A stretch of 27,343 nucleotides of DNA from Azolla pinnata (GCA_037176905.1 JBBBWG010005914.1:1-27343), one strand, 5' to 3'; shown: positions 10,901 through 22,741, numbered from the stretch's first letter. Made by a program: numbers and translations. Notes: a model not told the origin generated them from the sequence alone.

Positions 10901-13900
10901 TTTCCTTGATATTGCTTCAGACCAAGGTATCTATGCTTCTTGGTTTTTATCTAAGCTAAATTTTCTTCCCAGCACAGATATGGCAATCTTTCATATTAAA
11001 AGGATTTTTTTTTTATAATTGATTACCAACCAAACACGTGTATTGATAATTTATTTGAAGAGTCATCAAACTATTTTCGTAACTCATAGAGCATTGAAAT
11101 TGGAGCTCAATTGTGCACCCAAATCAGTCTCCACTCTAGTGACAATTCTTTCAGAATTCCCTTTTATGATATTGAACATGAAAATATCTCAGTTTTGTGG
11201 GACTTCAAACGCGGCAGGTTAATCATGTAATCTTTCTTCTCATGAAGATTCAGTCCTTTTACCTTTAGGTAGTTGATGTGCATGATTGATTTATAAAGAA
11301 TACGGTCTGATTTCTAGCACATGTTCTTGCTTCATTAACTGGTCCTCTGTTTCTCTACTTGTGTTGAATGAATGAATTAATGCTTAAATCTTGTGGTATC
11401 AATCTACACATAACTTGCCATGAAAATCTTGGATTCAACCCCAAACTCGGCTTTAAACCACAAATGTGTTTTGCAGAAATTGCTGAAGGATACCAATCAC
11501 ACATTGCAAGTTCTGCTGAAGAGATCAGCCAGAGGTCACTTGAAGCAACACTTGAAGCAGTAGTGGACATGAAGTTTACGTATGTGGTTTCTTGCCAAAA
11601 TTATGGTGCACAAAAGCGTGCTGGAGACCAACACGCAGCAGATATTTTGAGTCTAATGGTGGAGTAAGTAACACATCTGTTCTATCAATTGTGGGCAAGC
11701 TGGAACATAAATGGTTAATTGCTATGCAAATTATATAGGAAAAAAGATGGTTGATCCTTGATCCTTAAAACTTATGTATAGGTACCCTTCTCTAAGAGTT
11801 GCATATATTGATGAAAAGGAGGTGAGGGAGAAAGACAAGATACACAAAGAATATTACTCGGTCCTTATTAAAGCAGTGAATGGATTGGATGAGGTAGAGT
11901 TTATTCAGTTCTGTAAGCCTCAAACGATTTGTTTTGTAGATTGATAATTATGTAATGTTTGAAGCATACCTTCATGAGCTAGATTATTGCCATCCTGTCA
12001 TTTCAACCGTGGACATTGAAATTGTGTATGTATTCTTAGTGGCTACTTCTGAAGCCTGAAAATTGCTGAAAACTTGTTTAAGGTCATGTCACCTTTGCAG
12101 CTTCTCAAAGTTGAATGACTTAGAATCTGAGTATGATGAATAACAATGAAATACTTGGTGCTGCGTTTTCATCAGGATATTTGAGATTGTGAAATTTATT
12201 CACAATAAACATTTATGCATACAGAGAGAGAGATGCTGAAAAATCTTCAGTCAATTTGTTGCTTGTATCTCCCTGAAGAAGATGACCATTTTTTTAGTAT
12301 AAGTTTTACATTAGACATTGTTTGCTTAATCAGTTGTACATTGGATGTCAAAGATAGCAATAGTGATACTTCTTTCTTCTGGTAGGAAAACCATCCCCTG
12401 CTGCAAAATTATATGTAGTATTCCACATAAATCTAATCTTGAGTGAAGCTTTAAGATCAATATACATGCTAGTTCTCCATACTAAAGAAAGTTAATGTTG
12501 ACGCCTTGGTATTAAAGGCAAAGATGAAGGCATATGTATGATTGGCATCAATGCTTTGCAGTTTTTATGGAATATTCATATTTTGGGTGACAGGAGATAT
12601 ATCGAATCAAGCTTCCTGGACGGGTTAAATTAGGCGAAGGAAAGCCTGAGAATCAGAATCATGCAATTATCTTTACACGAGGGGAGGCACTGCAGGCTAT
12701 AGACATGAACCAAGTAACATTCATCACTTCAAAATTGCTGAAAAGTAGTTTTTAACTGCATGATGTTTTATAACTTTGAATGTATTTCAGGATAACTATC
12801 TAGAGGAGGCCTTCAAGGTGCGGAATCTACTAGAAGAGTTCAAGATGTATCATGGTGTTAGGGCTCCTACAATCCTTGGTGTAAGAGAGCATATTTTTAC
12901 TGGGAGGTATATCTTTGCAATTATCTCTGAACTTGTTGTGATGTGGGTGGTTCTTGAAAGAAATCTTACATGGAATATTTCATACCTTTGCTTGTTACAG
13001 TGTTTCATCATTAGCCTGGTTCATGTCTATGCAAGAAACTAGCTTTGTCACAATTGGGCAACGTGTCTTGGCACATCCATTGAAGTATGTTTTCATATAC
13101 GTTGTTGCGTTTATGACATGTGACTGCATATTTTATTTAGTGTGATTGTCTTGCCTATGCAGAACCCGTTTCCATTATGGTCACCCAGATGTCTTTGATA
13201 GATTATTTCACTTAACAAGAGGGGGTATAAGCAAAGCTTCACGTGTTATCAACCTGAGTGAAGATATATTTGCAGGTTTCACATTTTGACTTTTGAGCTG
13301 CTTATGTTTATGTGCATATATGCGCTCTACAGCTGATTTCATTTTGATGATGTTCATAAATTAGGATTTAATTCTACTTTGAGGCAAGGCAACATCACGC
13401 ATCATGAATATATTCAAGTTGGCAAGGGGCGAGATGTTGGATTGAACCAAATATCAATGTTCGAAGCAAAAGTTGCTAATGGAAATGGAGAGCAATCACT
13501 GAGCAGGGATATATATCGTCTTGGGCATCGTTTTGATTTTTTCCGGATGTTATCATGCTACTTTACAACAGTAGGGTTTTATTTCAGCTCAATGGTACGC
13601 CGTTTCTTTCTTATTGCTTTTCTGGACAACTTGAATTAAGCAGCACAGCTTTTTTTTTTCTTTTTGGAATTCATGTACCGTGTAGATGACACGGTAGATG
13701 AAAAGTTGGTACAAGTAGCAAATCTGCTGATTAGTAAGAGAAATTAGATTTAGATTGAATGACGCATTCATTTATTGGGCGTTTTTGGGGATTAACTCGA
13801 AATATTTTTGTATAATTTAGGAATATTTGGTAGTCATTGCTTATCCTTGTTTTGCAGATGGTTGTGTTTACAGTCTATGCCTTTTTATATGGACGTCTTT

Positions 13901-15432
13901 ATCTGACCTTGAGTGGCTTAGAAGCCTCTTTTGTAGCTGAAGCTGGGCTAAAGAAGAATGTCCCTCTTGAAGCAGCATTGGCGTCTCAATCCCTTGTACA
14001 GCTTGGTTTGTTGATGGCTCTACCCATGGTGATGGAAATAGGTCTAGAGAGGGGATTCTGGAAGGCCGTGAGTGATTTTATAGTAATGCAATTGCAGCTT
14101 GCATCTGTATTTTTCACATTTTCCTTGGGGACAAAGACGCACTACTTCGGAAGGACAATATTACATGGAGGTGCCAAATACAGAGCAACAGGCCGAGGAT
14201 TTGTTGTGAGGCATGAAAAGTTTGCTGAAAATTATCGTTTGTACTCCAGGAGCCACTTTACCAAAGGGATGGAACTTACGATACTACTTCTGATCTATAG
14301 CATATATGGAAAGGCAAACAAGGGCGTAGTGCCGTATATCTTGGTCACATTTTCAATGTGGTTTCTTGTGGCATCTTGGTTGTTTGGCCCATTTTTGTTC
14401 AATCCATCTGGATTTGATTGGCAGAAGATTGTAGAGGATTGGGATGACTGGAATCAATGGATGAAGATTCGAGGGGGTATCGGTGTACCCTCAACCAAGA
14501 GCTGGGAATCATGGTGGAGTGAAGAACAAGAGCATCTCAAATATACGGGCTTTCTAGGCCGATTCTTGGAAGTTATTCTTTCGCTCAGGTTCTTTTTGTA
14601 TCAGTATGGCCTCATCTACAAACTTAATATTGTTGATGGAAATAAGCAAATACAGGCAAGGAACTTACAATCAGAATATATATATAGTTTTTTAAAATAT
14701 CAGTTTCTTATTTCTATTTCGTTGCAGGTGTATGGAACGTCATGGTTGGTGATTGTGGCAATGATGGCAATTTTGAAGGTATGCTCTATATATAATATGC
14801 TAAGAATACACCAATATAGTGAAATGTTCGCCCGATTTCAAGTCTAAATAGAAAAAAGATTAGGTGAGAATGGTACCAAAGCAATTTAGAATAGTGTTGA
14901 ACCCATATGCTTGGACTGAACTGAATGCCAGATTGTATCGGTGGGGAGACAGCGGTTTGGTCCAGACTTTCAGCTCCTCTTTAGACTGATGAAGGCTGCC
15001 CTCTTTCTTATTGTGGTCTCCATACTAGCAGCACTCTTCTTTGTCTTTAAATTCACATGGAGTGACCTCTTCATATCTATGCTAGCATTTTTCCCCACCG
15101 GCTGGGCAGTTCTACAGGTACGTTGCTTTGAATCTAAATGAAGGCTTTTCTCATATCCTTGGCTTTTTACATCATTGCATTTTGCATCTTGAAATAAATG
15201 GCAGATTGCTCAAGCATGCAAACCAGTAGCAGTTGCGCTTGGGCTTTGGGAATCTGTGAAATCGCTTGCACTAGGCTATGAATACACAATGGGCATTGTA
15301 TTATTCACCCCAGTTGCAGTGCTAGCTTGGTTTCCATTTGTGTCCGAATTTCAATCACGACTCCTGTTCAACCAAGCATTCAGCAGGGGTCTTCAAATCT
15401 CGCGTATCTTGGCTGGCGGCAAGAGGGGTTGA
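1913..15432 (+). CDS. CALS5: Callose synthase, CalS5/GSL2-like (GT48), 42 exons, 1915 aa
   Basis: Plasma-membrane (1,3)-beta-D-glucan synthase that uses UDP-glucose. The spliced model is continuous in phase and close to the roughly 1920 residues of Arabidopsis CalS5. The start is firm: ATG in ACCATGG context with an in-frame TGA at 1898-1900. Layout: Vta1-like N-terminus (about 30-190); FKS1 domain-1 block with [20 protein letters not shown] (about 320-346); first membrane cluster (about 485-755); cytosolic catalytic loop (about 757-1480) holding [11 protein letters not shown], the [10 protein letters not shown] block at 1288-1297, FHYGHPD and [14 protein letters not shown]-terminal membrane cluster to the RGLQISRIL tail and a KRG end. 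The RRPS start, the ILAGGK tail and many internal blocks fit CalS5 better than CalS1. Known role in other plants: callose around meiocytes and pollen or spore wall patterning. Odd points: a short polyglutamine run at 941-947 and a shortened linker after residue 782. Confidence 0.95.
2318..2891 (+). other. Callose synthase intron 2 (574 bp)
   Basis: AT-rich, no ORF of note. GTAATG donor and ATCCAG acceptor. Contains several short CTAGTAT-like words around 2660-2800, but no repeat family I recognise. Confidence 0.85.
3391..4544 (+). other. Callose synthase intron 5 (1154 bp), possible element remnant
   Basis: By far the longest intron of the gene. Donor GTACTG; acceptor at CTAG, 4541-4544. The middle part (about 3660-4080) differs in texture from the other introns and has an open stretch on the minus strand without recognisable protein similarity. 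An 8-base TGGTATCA word at 3719-3726 matches the start of a plant retroelement primer-binding site, which is weak evidence by itself. Confidence 0.7.
6806..7230 (+). other. Callose synthase intron 15 (425 bp) with telomere-like repeat
   Basis: GTATGT donor and AATGCAG acceptor. At 7086-7106 it carries a short tract of the plant telomere unit, GGGGTTAGGGTTTAGGGTT. The rest is AT-rich without features. Confidence 0.85.
7946..8541 (+). other. Callose synthase intron 20 (596 bp)
   Basis: GTAAAA donor and GATGCAG acceptor. Open frames occur on both strands but show no similarity or codon pattern that I can support. Nothing else seen. Confidence 0.85.
9560..9583 (+). repeat. CAG run encoding polyglutamine at the start of exon 26
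   Basis: Seven CAG triplets (9557-9577) followed by CAA. The first CAG provides the acceptor AG at 9558-9559; the remaining six CAGs plus CAA encode seven glutamines, then GAA. The run sits in the cytosolic loop, at a position where Arabidopsis CalS5 has an unrelated short linker. Confidence 0.9.
10927..11476 (+). other. Callose synthase intron 31 (550 bp)
   Basis: GTATCT donor and TTTTGCAG acceptor, AT-rich, with an uninterrupted T run near 11007. No ORF or repeat family recognised. Confidence 0.85.
11894..12593 (+). other. Callose synthase intron 33 (700 bp)
   Basis: GTAGAG donor and GGTGACAG acceptor. AT-rich; a short (AG)n run near 12224. No ORF, element or RNA gene recognised. Confidence 0.85.
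14656..14727 (+). other. GC-AG intron of 72 bp in the callose synthase gene
   Basis: The donor reads CAG|GCAAGG, a strong match to the GC-AG consensus, and the acceptor reads TTGCAG|GTG. Removing it joins residues NKQIQ to VYGTSWLV, which aligns with the family. The intron is a multiple of three and has no stop, so retention would add 24 residues. No GT donor with reasonable context lies nearby. Confidence 0.8.
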
Positions 15433-16311
15433 TGCTGTTGATTCGATCTTGTTCCAACCGATAGCTCTGTTGTACCGATGACTGAATGCTGATGATTCTT
15501 TTATGGTTAGTTACCCCATTTCCACCTTGCAGAGGTATACTATTGTGATACTAGGAATTAACTCCTTAATTTTCCTGTTGGAGCTTTGAGACCCACATCA
15601 ATTTGTTGCCATATTAGAAAATATGGCTGGCAAGACGGGGGGTTTTGCCATGTAAAAGAAACACCAAACGGCATCAAATTAAAAATCGCCGCAATGTGCA
15701 TGTGTTATTCCAATGTACACTTTGTGATTTAGTAATATAAAGAAGCTGGAAGACATTGATTGAATCAAAATGTCTTTTATACAAAACGTCGATCAAACAC
15801 ATCTGTCTGTAAAAGATCAGCAGCTCTGTATTCCGAGGTATTTCTACAATGTTCATGATGTACAAAAGATAGATGCTAACCAACATGGGGGTGATTATAC
15901 TGCCATATCCTTCTTCTGAAATGGCTAGATTGTCATCAACAAAGTGAGAAAGAAGACCCATAATTCACAGAGGCTTAACCATATGCAGGTCATTCAAAAG
16001 GCTGACTTTTATGTCTGAAATAATTTGTTGGATATTTATGTTTGATGGGTGCCAAAACAAATGAGTTCAGTCAGTCATGTTACTATACACTGTATAGGAA
16101 TCTCTATATCACATACTTGTACACGGGTTTTTGTTTTTTTTCCTCTGTTTGGAATCTCCAAGGGACAGGGAAGAACAGGCTGATCAGATTATTTGGCAAA
16201 GGGCATTGTCATGACACAGCCAATGCCTTTTCTGGACTCTAATAATAGTTATGTACAAGTCCAGCTGGGTATTTTCACGCACCCTTGTTGAGGCATCTTT
16301 TTACAATAGAA
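15433..16311. other. Convergent spacer with the 3' UTRs of both genes
   Basis: Between the stop of the callose synthase (+) and the stop of the NAD kinase (-). Presumably holds both 3' untranslated regions and poly(A) sites, which I cannot place. AT-rich, with T runs near 16132-16141. Open frames in it are short and without similarity. Confidence 0.7.
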
Positions 16312-19300
16312 TCACAAAGCCTTCTGCTCGAGCCTTTCGTTCCAATTGAGGCATCTTACAAGACTTCTGAACCAGTCATCGGTCTGATCCGACTTGTTGA
16401 TCGTTGGGAGAGGGTGCTGACTCATGCGAATACGAACGGAATCGCCACGCGACAGTTGCTGCCTTCTCTTGCCGTCGAAAGAAACCCACGCGTTGCTGCG
16501 TGCATCTTCCGGTACCTGTTCATATCACGGTTTACATGATGAAAACATTAACTTCTGCCTTCAGCTGCCTATCTGTATGTATGTAATATGAGTGCAGGCT
16601 GATGTACCTTGAGCTCCAGCAATGCGGAATCGGGGAGGATTACAGGTCGGAATGAGAGCGAATGTGGGCAAATTGGAGTGAAGAGCATACATGGGACATT
16701 TGGATGCACCTGTAATGAACGAATATTAGAATACAATGCCCAAGGTAGAACAATTTTCCATCAATACTCGTTAAATATGATGCTGATCAAATGATATCCG
16801 ATCTCATCAGATGCCACTATGTTTAGACGGACAATATACAAAAATCTCACCAATACATCCTGGTTTTTGAAAATGAATGTCTGCTGTCAAAGAAGCTAAA
16901 CAAATACTGAAATGATTGAAGAGAAAAGGATTTACATATGACACAGATACTAAAGTCTAAAAACAACCTTCCCATCAGCCTCTCATTCATGAGGAATAGG
17001 ACCAAGCAAGTTGTCTCATGTCTACTACACAAATGAGACTAAACCCGTTTCCAACAATGTCTAGCCAATTCAGAAAGACTACAATAACATGTCAATGTCC
17101 GATTGCTACCTGAGATTGCAACCACATACAATCTCTTTGTGCCTGGTAAGGACTTGAACTAGATAGAGTCCCAGTACTCCAGATTTCAAGTCCTTTCTCC
17201 TGACATTACTTTGTTAATCCACTCTTACAGGACATCTGGCTGAGTACAGAATGCATACTATGCAATTACATGCTATACAAAGTACCGCAACACCAAATAT
17301 CCATTTTCTAAAACTTTCTTTAAAGAGAAACATTTACCATGGACCCGCCAGCAGCCGTAGAATATGCAGTGCTTCCAGTGGGTGTTGCTACGATTACTCC
17401 ATCAGCTTGTACCTATACCACAATTAGGTTGAGTTGATGTTACAGAATGCTGCACCCAACACAGCAAGAACTCACCTTCGTGATCAGGCGATTGCGTTCA
17501 TAACACTCAATCTTGCAGAGATAGGGATTGGAACCCCTATCTACGACCACTTCATTCAGCACATCAAATACTTTACCAGGAACTGGTTTGTCATTCCGGA
17601 AAATCTCACATTGTAGTCGCATCCGGAGTGTTATGTAAACACCTTCCACTCGTGTGTTCCCATGAATAATGGCCTTCAGATCTGGTATGAAATCTTCAAA
17701 CTGCCCCCAAAGCCGAAATTTTCAAATTACAGTTAGAGCTGCATAATGGAAAGAACATTTGAATATCAAAACGAGACAAGGCTTGAACGTAGCTTGCTAA
17801 CTTACTGGATGTGCAGTTAGGAAACCGAGTGAACCAAGATTGAATGAGACAACAGGAGGGACTGCGTCCCGGAAAAGGTTGGAGGCATGTAAGATAACAC
17901 CATCACCACCGAGGCAGACAATAAAATCTACTCTCTCATGTAGAACACTTGCAAAAGTTGTTTAGGAAAGAGTCAACCACATCCGTTATTCAACAGATTT
18001 TTCCTGATAAACAAAATCTAATGATTCTAAACCTTATGTCTTGACTATGGAATGTTTGAATGAAGCCAAATCCAGCAATCCTAGCTAAATGGTCATGAAC
18101 ATCTGGCTCCACAATAACATTCATCCCTTCTTGATAATGCAAAAATGATGCTACCTGCAGTTCACAGTTCACGTAACTGTTAATATGTGCAGTTAAAGAA
18201 GAAGAAAAAACTGAAAACAAAAGAGGTAACCCGCTTTTAACAGAGGAGAAAACAACAGTGTTTTATATTTCACAAAATACTTATTACTAAACACTTCAGG
18301 CTTGTTTCTTTTGTTTTATCTGTGCAGTCTTTTTCTTAAAGCTATCCTCCTCCTGGGAAATCCTCCATATGGAAGAGAAATAAAACACTAGAAACCCATC
18401 TTCAACTTTGCCTTTGCTGTTGAAAACTGATATTACTTTCACTCTTGAGTTATGGGTATGGCAAAAGTGAGTTCAAAAAACTGAAAACTGAAGTCCTCAC
18501 TTTAACAAATCCTTGTAATTGAATCATAAAATGTAAATCAAGATAGCTATATGACTGCATATAGTTGAAAAAATGGAAGGTCTGATACCAAAGCAACTGC
18601 TATCTATGGCCTTGAATTATCAATGATATGTGGAGGACAAACCATGTGATGTATGATCATTAATTAAGGAGCACCTAAGTGAGACTCTATAAGCATCATT
18701 CCCAAGAATGACATTCACCAGCCTATGTATGGTGAATCGCTCTTCATCAGTCTTACAATCTATGTGAATGATCCTCATGACTCTTATGTTTCTAATTTGT
18801 CCTCCAACTTCAACGTGTCCTATTTTATCTCAGGATTCACTTCAACACGTTAATCATGTGGCACACAAATATTGGGTGCATGTAACAGGGTGAATGTACA
18901 ATACGTTGAGTAGAAATACGGACTTTACAGGTGTTGCAACACATGCTTCTATGTCTGAATCACTATAGAGATGATAATGACAATATTGCTCCTTATCAGA
19001 AATGAAACGCTATCAGTAATTGTAGGAAAAAGTACCAGTTCTGTCTCTTCTATGAGTACTGGACCCAGCTTCTTTAGAAGAAGAACAGTTTTGGGAGCGG
19101 TTTTCCACATAAGCATTTGTTGTTGAGTGCTGGGATGCGTGAAGGCTAATGTTGATTCTTTCACCCTTTCTCTTGTGCAAGAAAACCCATCTGTTCGTAC
19201 AAGGTACATTTCGGCCTTCTTCCTAGATTGGACTCTAACAACACCTGTTGTGGAGGCACACATGTCCCCCACTATTGCATCATCACCACCATCATCAACG

Positions 19301-22300
19301 CCAGTAGCACCATTTATGCCAGGTATTTGATTTAATGCCCCTTTTACAGGCTTCATTTCTGAAGAAGATGAAGCTCCATTTGTTACTGCTTTGATATTTT
19401 CTTTTTGATCATCCTTCAGAACGCTGCCATTGCCAGGAATGTCCGAATCTCCTCTGTATTTAACTTCAACTTTCCCAGCTCTAGGGATTCCCGGACCATC
19501 TAAGCACCACCTTCCCGCAGGCTCCACAGTTTCTGTAATAAGGTCAGTTTCATCTCCATGAATAACTGTAGAACTAACCTTTTTTAACCTTCTGTTGAAA
19601 CTTGTTGGCGTAATCTTTTTTCCCTTCAAGAACTTTGACATTTCTCGTTGAGAAAATGATTTTTTTGGTGGCCTTTGTGATTCAAATGGAGTGAGCACTA
19701 GTGCAGATTCTTGCAATTTATCTGCTTTTATAGTTGGTCTTTCGAGAGGGTGACGGTTTTCCAGCCCTGAATTCACTGCCAAGGACTTGACATCAACTTT
19801 CTCGAAAATCTCATTTCCCGATTTAACCACGCGTTCCTGATCAGCATTCGCAGAAGTGTTCTGGCTGTCAAGAATATCTAGCATTGAGTGCTCCTCTGAA
19901 GTGTGAATCTGAAGGTTTACCTCCCGCCATTTTGTCACCATGGCAGAAGTCCTACCAACCCCTTGTTGGCTGTGAAGATAAAGAGGTTTATTGTTTGGAT
20001 CAGCTACAAGCTTGCAAAACTCTATTACCTGGTCCTTGGTGGGAACATTTCCTGGTTCAATGGGCAGTGAGACTCTCTTTAGTTTCCCTGAAGAAACTGC
20101 AGCATTCATTGCAGATTTTGCAAGATAATCTCGGCTTGGTTCTGTTCTTAAATCGACTACGACTTTGAAACCACCCTCTATTAGCCAATCCACCCCATCA
20201 TCTGTCAGTTGCCCACCCCTCCAAAACACTATCTCACTATCCGTTCTCCCATTCCATTGGGTTTGCAGCTTCACAGCACCCCAATTTGGAATATCAGCAT
20301 GGTTGGGGGAGCCTTTCTCTCTCGGATACCCAGCATCAAAGCAGATATTGTGCAACTTTTGAAGTTTCTTGTGCATCATCTTGAACTCGACGTCATGGAC
20401 TGGAAAATAACAAAGCAGCAAAGCCTCTAGTTGTTCACAACATTTTTTCATGTTGGCTCGAAATTGTGCAAGTGGTGGTCTGGTATTGTAGACTTTGCCA
20501 GCTGAAGTTCCTTGGTTGAGTCTTCCACCAATGACTTCTTGCTTTTGTTGGTGTAGAAGTGCACCAATACATCCCAAACTAGAAACCACTTTTTCTTCAA
20601 GCAACGGGACATCCTCAGTAGTAAGTGGCTCTAGATCACTTAAGGGAATGTCATTATTTACACTGGACTGCAAGTCAATAAGTTCTCTCGAATTATTCAC
20701 TTTGCACAATGCTTCCATGACCACATTGTGGACTTGCTCAGCTGCACGAAATATTCGACAAAATGTTTCAATCTCAGCGAGATCACCAGGCAAAGGTCCA
20801 TGCCGAAAATGCCACAGATCTTCTTCCTTTATCTGTAGGATAAAATGTTCCCAGTGAACCCAATGGGTATGTAGATTATCCAAACTATATCTTTATGGCA
20901 TATAATCACAAAAACTAGAACTTGACGTTTATACAATACCGTGCAGTCTATGCTATGAGCACTTGTGACATTTTATTGACTTTTAACAGCTAGCTACACC
21001 TATATATCATGGAACCCTGAGCCTAACTCCAAACGATAGTGATTCCCACTTCAGATTATGCCACTCATGTAGTTTCCCAAGTGATAGGTTCATCTCTAGC
21101 AGTATGAGTTCTTACATATAAGATCATAGCATATCCTTGATGATCTGAAAAACGGGTAGCTTTGCTGTTATGTATCCTGAAATCCTAGGATTACGGATAA
21201 AAAACTGCAAGCAAAACAATATCTGACCATAGTTCTAGTCAGGAAGAAATGAGTGAATCTCCAGGACTATGATGTCAAAAGTCTACAACCAGATGTCTAG
21301 CCCACTGGATACCATGAAGCCCTGGGACGATGGCCAAACATTTGCGGTCCAAATGGTTCGTGTACCATCTGCGAGATACTGGGCAAATACTCAGTCCATT
21401 CGTGAATGATAAGTGGCTGTTTCTAGCTTAACACATACATTATACACTCCATCCAAACAAAACATTTATGGATACGGATTGTTGAATAAACGCGAATGGC
21501 TCGTTCTGCTACCGTGCATACACTGTACACACCATTCAAACGTAATCAATACACACACGAGTTCTATAACTACCTCCAAACAGCGTACATGTCATCAAGA
21601 TTTCGACATGACTCTTATGCATATAGAATTTTCAACAAATATAGATAAACGGTTCTAGCCTTGTCTATCCATCCAAAATCTACCTATCCCACTTAAACAA
21701 AGAAAATGCCCGGATTCGTAAAAACGATTACGAAATGAGTGTCTATTGCCCGCCCATGTGAGGGAAGTTGTATATGTAATCACTGGTGGCAAGAAAAGTA
21801 ATCGGTTCTAGTTTCATGCATATCGATTCATCAACAAAATGTGCAAAGGGGGTCCTTGGCAAGCCATATCCTACCATGATAAAGCATATGCACAACAACT
21901 TTCGAAACCAGAACATTACATGGCATGGTTGAGCCTTTTGTTCTACTTCTGCAGATGCATATAAGCAAGAGCTTCTTAGTCGTCTTCACATACCTGGTCA
22001 GCGGTGATCGAATCCATAGCCAGCGATTTCATAGAATATGTTCCGTTCTTTTTCCTTCTCCTTGAAAATGATGATGATGATGATGATGACGACACCGTAG
22101 CTGAATCATCCAATTCGTCAGTGTCATTACCATCACCGTCGTCGTCTTCTTCTTCTTCCGATGAGCTTTCCACGGAGAACCTTGCAGAAGACGAAGAATG
22201 TGGAGCAACAGAGATTGGCGAAGACGAATTCAGGACTGATCCTGGCAAACCGCGATCAGGAAAGAGCGAAGCCACGAACGACTTAGGTGCCGACACGTGA

Positions 22301-22332
22301 AAGCTGCGACGGACGTGAGCACAAGGTGCCAT
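16312..22332 (-). CDS. NADK2: Plastid-type NAD kinase, NADK2 class, 8 exons, 1001 aa
   Basis: ATP-dependent phosphorylation of NAD to NADP, in the chloroplast stroma for this class. Exons (minus strand order): 22332-21994, 20832-19036, 18154-18033, 17947-17806, 17700-17476, 17412-17338, 16709-16608, 16515-16312; all junctions keep phase and all introns are GT-AG. Kinase signatures: LGGDG at about 765-769, LNE at 848-850, TPTGSTAY at 885-892. The long N-terminal half, with a tyrosine-phosphatase-like fold region ending in [10 protein letters not shown] (about 400-409), is typical of NADK2; Arabidopsis NADK2 binds calmodulin through its N-terminal region. I chose Met at 22332: context GATATGGC, a start [11 protein letters not shown] rich in S and R as in transit peptides, and a length near the 985 of Arabidopsis. 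A Ser/acidic low-complexity tract follows the transit peptide (about 55-88). Confidence 0.93.
16710..17337 (-). other. NADK2 intron 6 (628 bp)
   Basis: GTAAAT donor and TGCACC-side acceptor (CAG before 16709). AT-rich. A tRNA-arm-like word near 17150 was considered and dropped. Nothing else recognised. Confidence 0.85.
18155..19035 (-). other. NADK2 intron 2 (881 bp) with possible LTR remnant
   Basis: GTACTT donor and CTGCAG acceptor. On the minus strand, TGGTATCAGA (18590 to 18581) matches the initiator-Met tRNA primer-binding site of many plant LTR retroelements; the roughly 330 bases before it in that direction look like an LTR in composition. No coding part of an element is present. Confidence 0.6.
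20833..21993 (-). other. NADK2 intron 1 (1161 bp)
   Basis: GTATGT donor and TCCTACAG acceptor. It separates the transit-peptide exon from the rest of the protein. AT-rich, no ORF or repeat family that I can recognise. Confidence 0.85.
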
Positions 22333-22587
22333 ATCCACACTAAGAGCAGCACAACCGCGATTGCCATGGCCTCCGGGAGAAGCCGCCGTCGTCGTCGTCG
22401 TTGCTATACACCGAGAAGGCGGTGCGAGTTTCTTCTTCTTCTTCTTCTTCTTCTTCTTGCCGGGGGCCGCAGGAGGTCGGAGCGCAGAGGCTGGCGAGGG
22501 GTTGAGGGCGGAGAGGAGGGAGGAGGGGTCGTGGAAGGGGAGGATATGGCGATGGGGGAGATGGAACTCGTTCACAAACAGGAGCAT
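22333..22587 (-). other. Upstream in-frame extension of NADK2 with a poly-lysine tract
   Basis: The NADK2 frame stays open for 85 codons above the preferred start, to an ATG at 22587 (context AAGATGCT). It contains a tract of about ten lysines from a CTT/AAG repeat and a five-threonine run. Its first residues include Glu and Asp, unusual for a chloroplast transit peptide. It may be 5' UTR or, with the upstream start, give a 1086-residue protein. Confidence 0.5.
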
Positions 22588-22741
22588 CTTGGCGATGGAG
22601 CGGATTGAGGATTCAGGAGGACATGGCGAGATCGAAGGAGAGGGACGATCGGGCGGAAGTGGAAGGCAGAGACGAGGCCGAGATGGAGTTCTGCGTCTGA
22701 GCTGCTGCGGCGAATGGAGAAGATAGGAATCATGTGCTCCG

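Larger units (their letters stand above)
9763..15432 (+). other. Callose synthase exons 27-42 (splice model)
   Basis: Exons: 9763-9883, 10004-10155, 10441-10550, 10630-10770, 10858-10926, 11477-11663, 11782-11893, 12594-12713, 12791-12906, 13001-13084, 13163-13275, 13365-13594, 13858-14655, 14728-14778, 14932-15117, 15205-15432 (TGA at 15430-15432). All introns are GT-AG except the GC-AG intron at 14656-14727. Exon 39 (798 bases) is the largest and codes for much of the C-terminal membrane cluster. Confidence 0.87.

Noticed and set aside
17145..17210. tRNA-like words (TTCAAGTCC on the minus strand) in NADK2 intron 6
   Set aside because: No full cloverleaf; the words repeat imperfectly nearby and suggest chance or element remnants.
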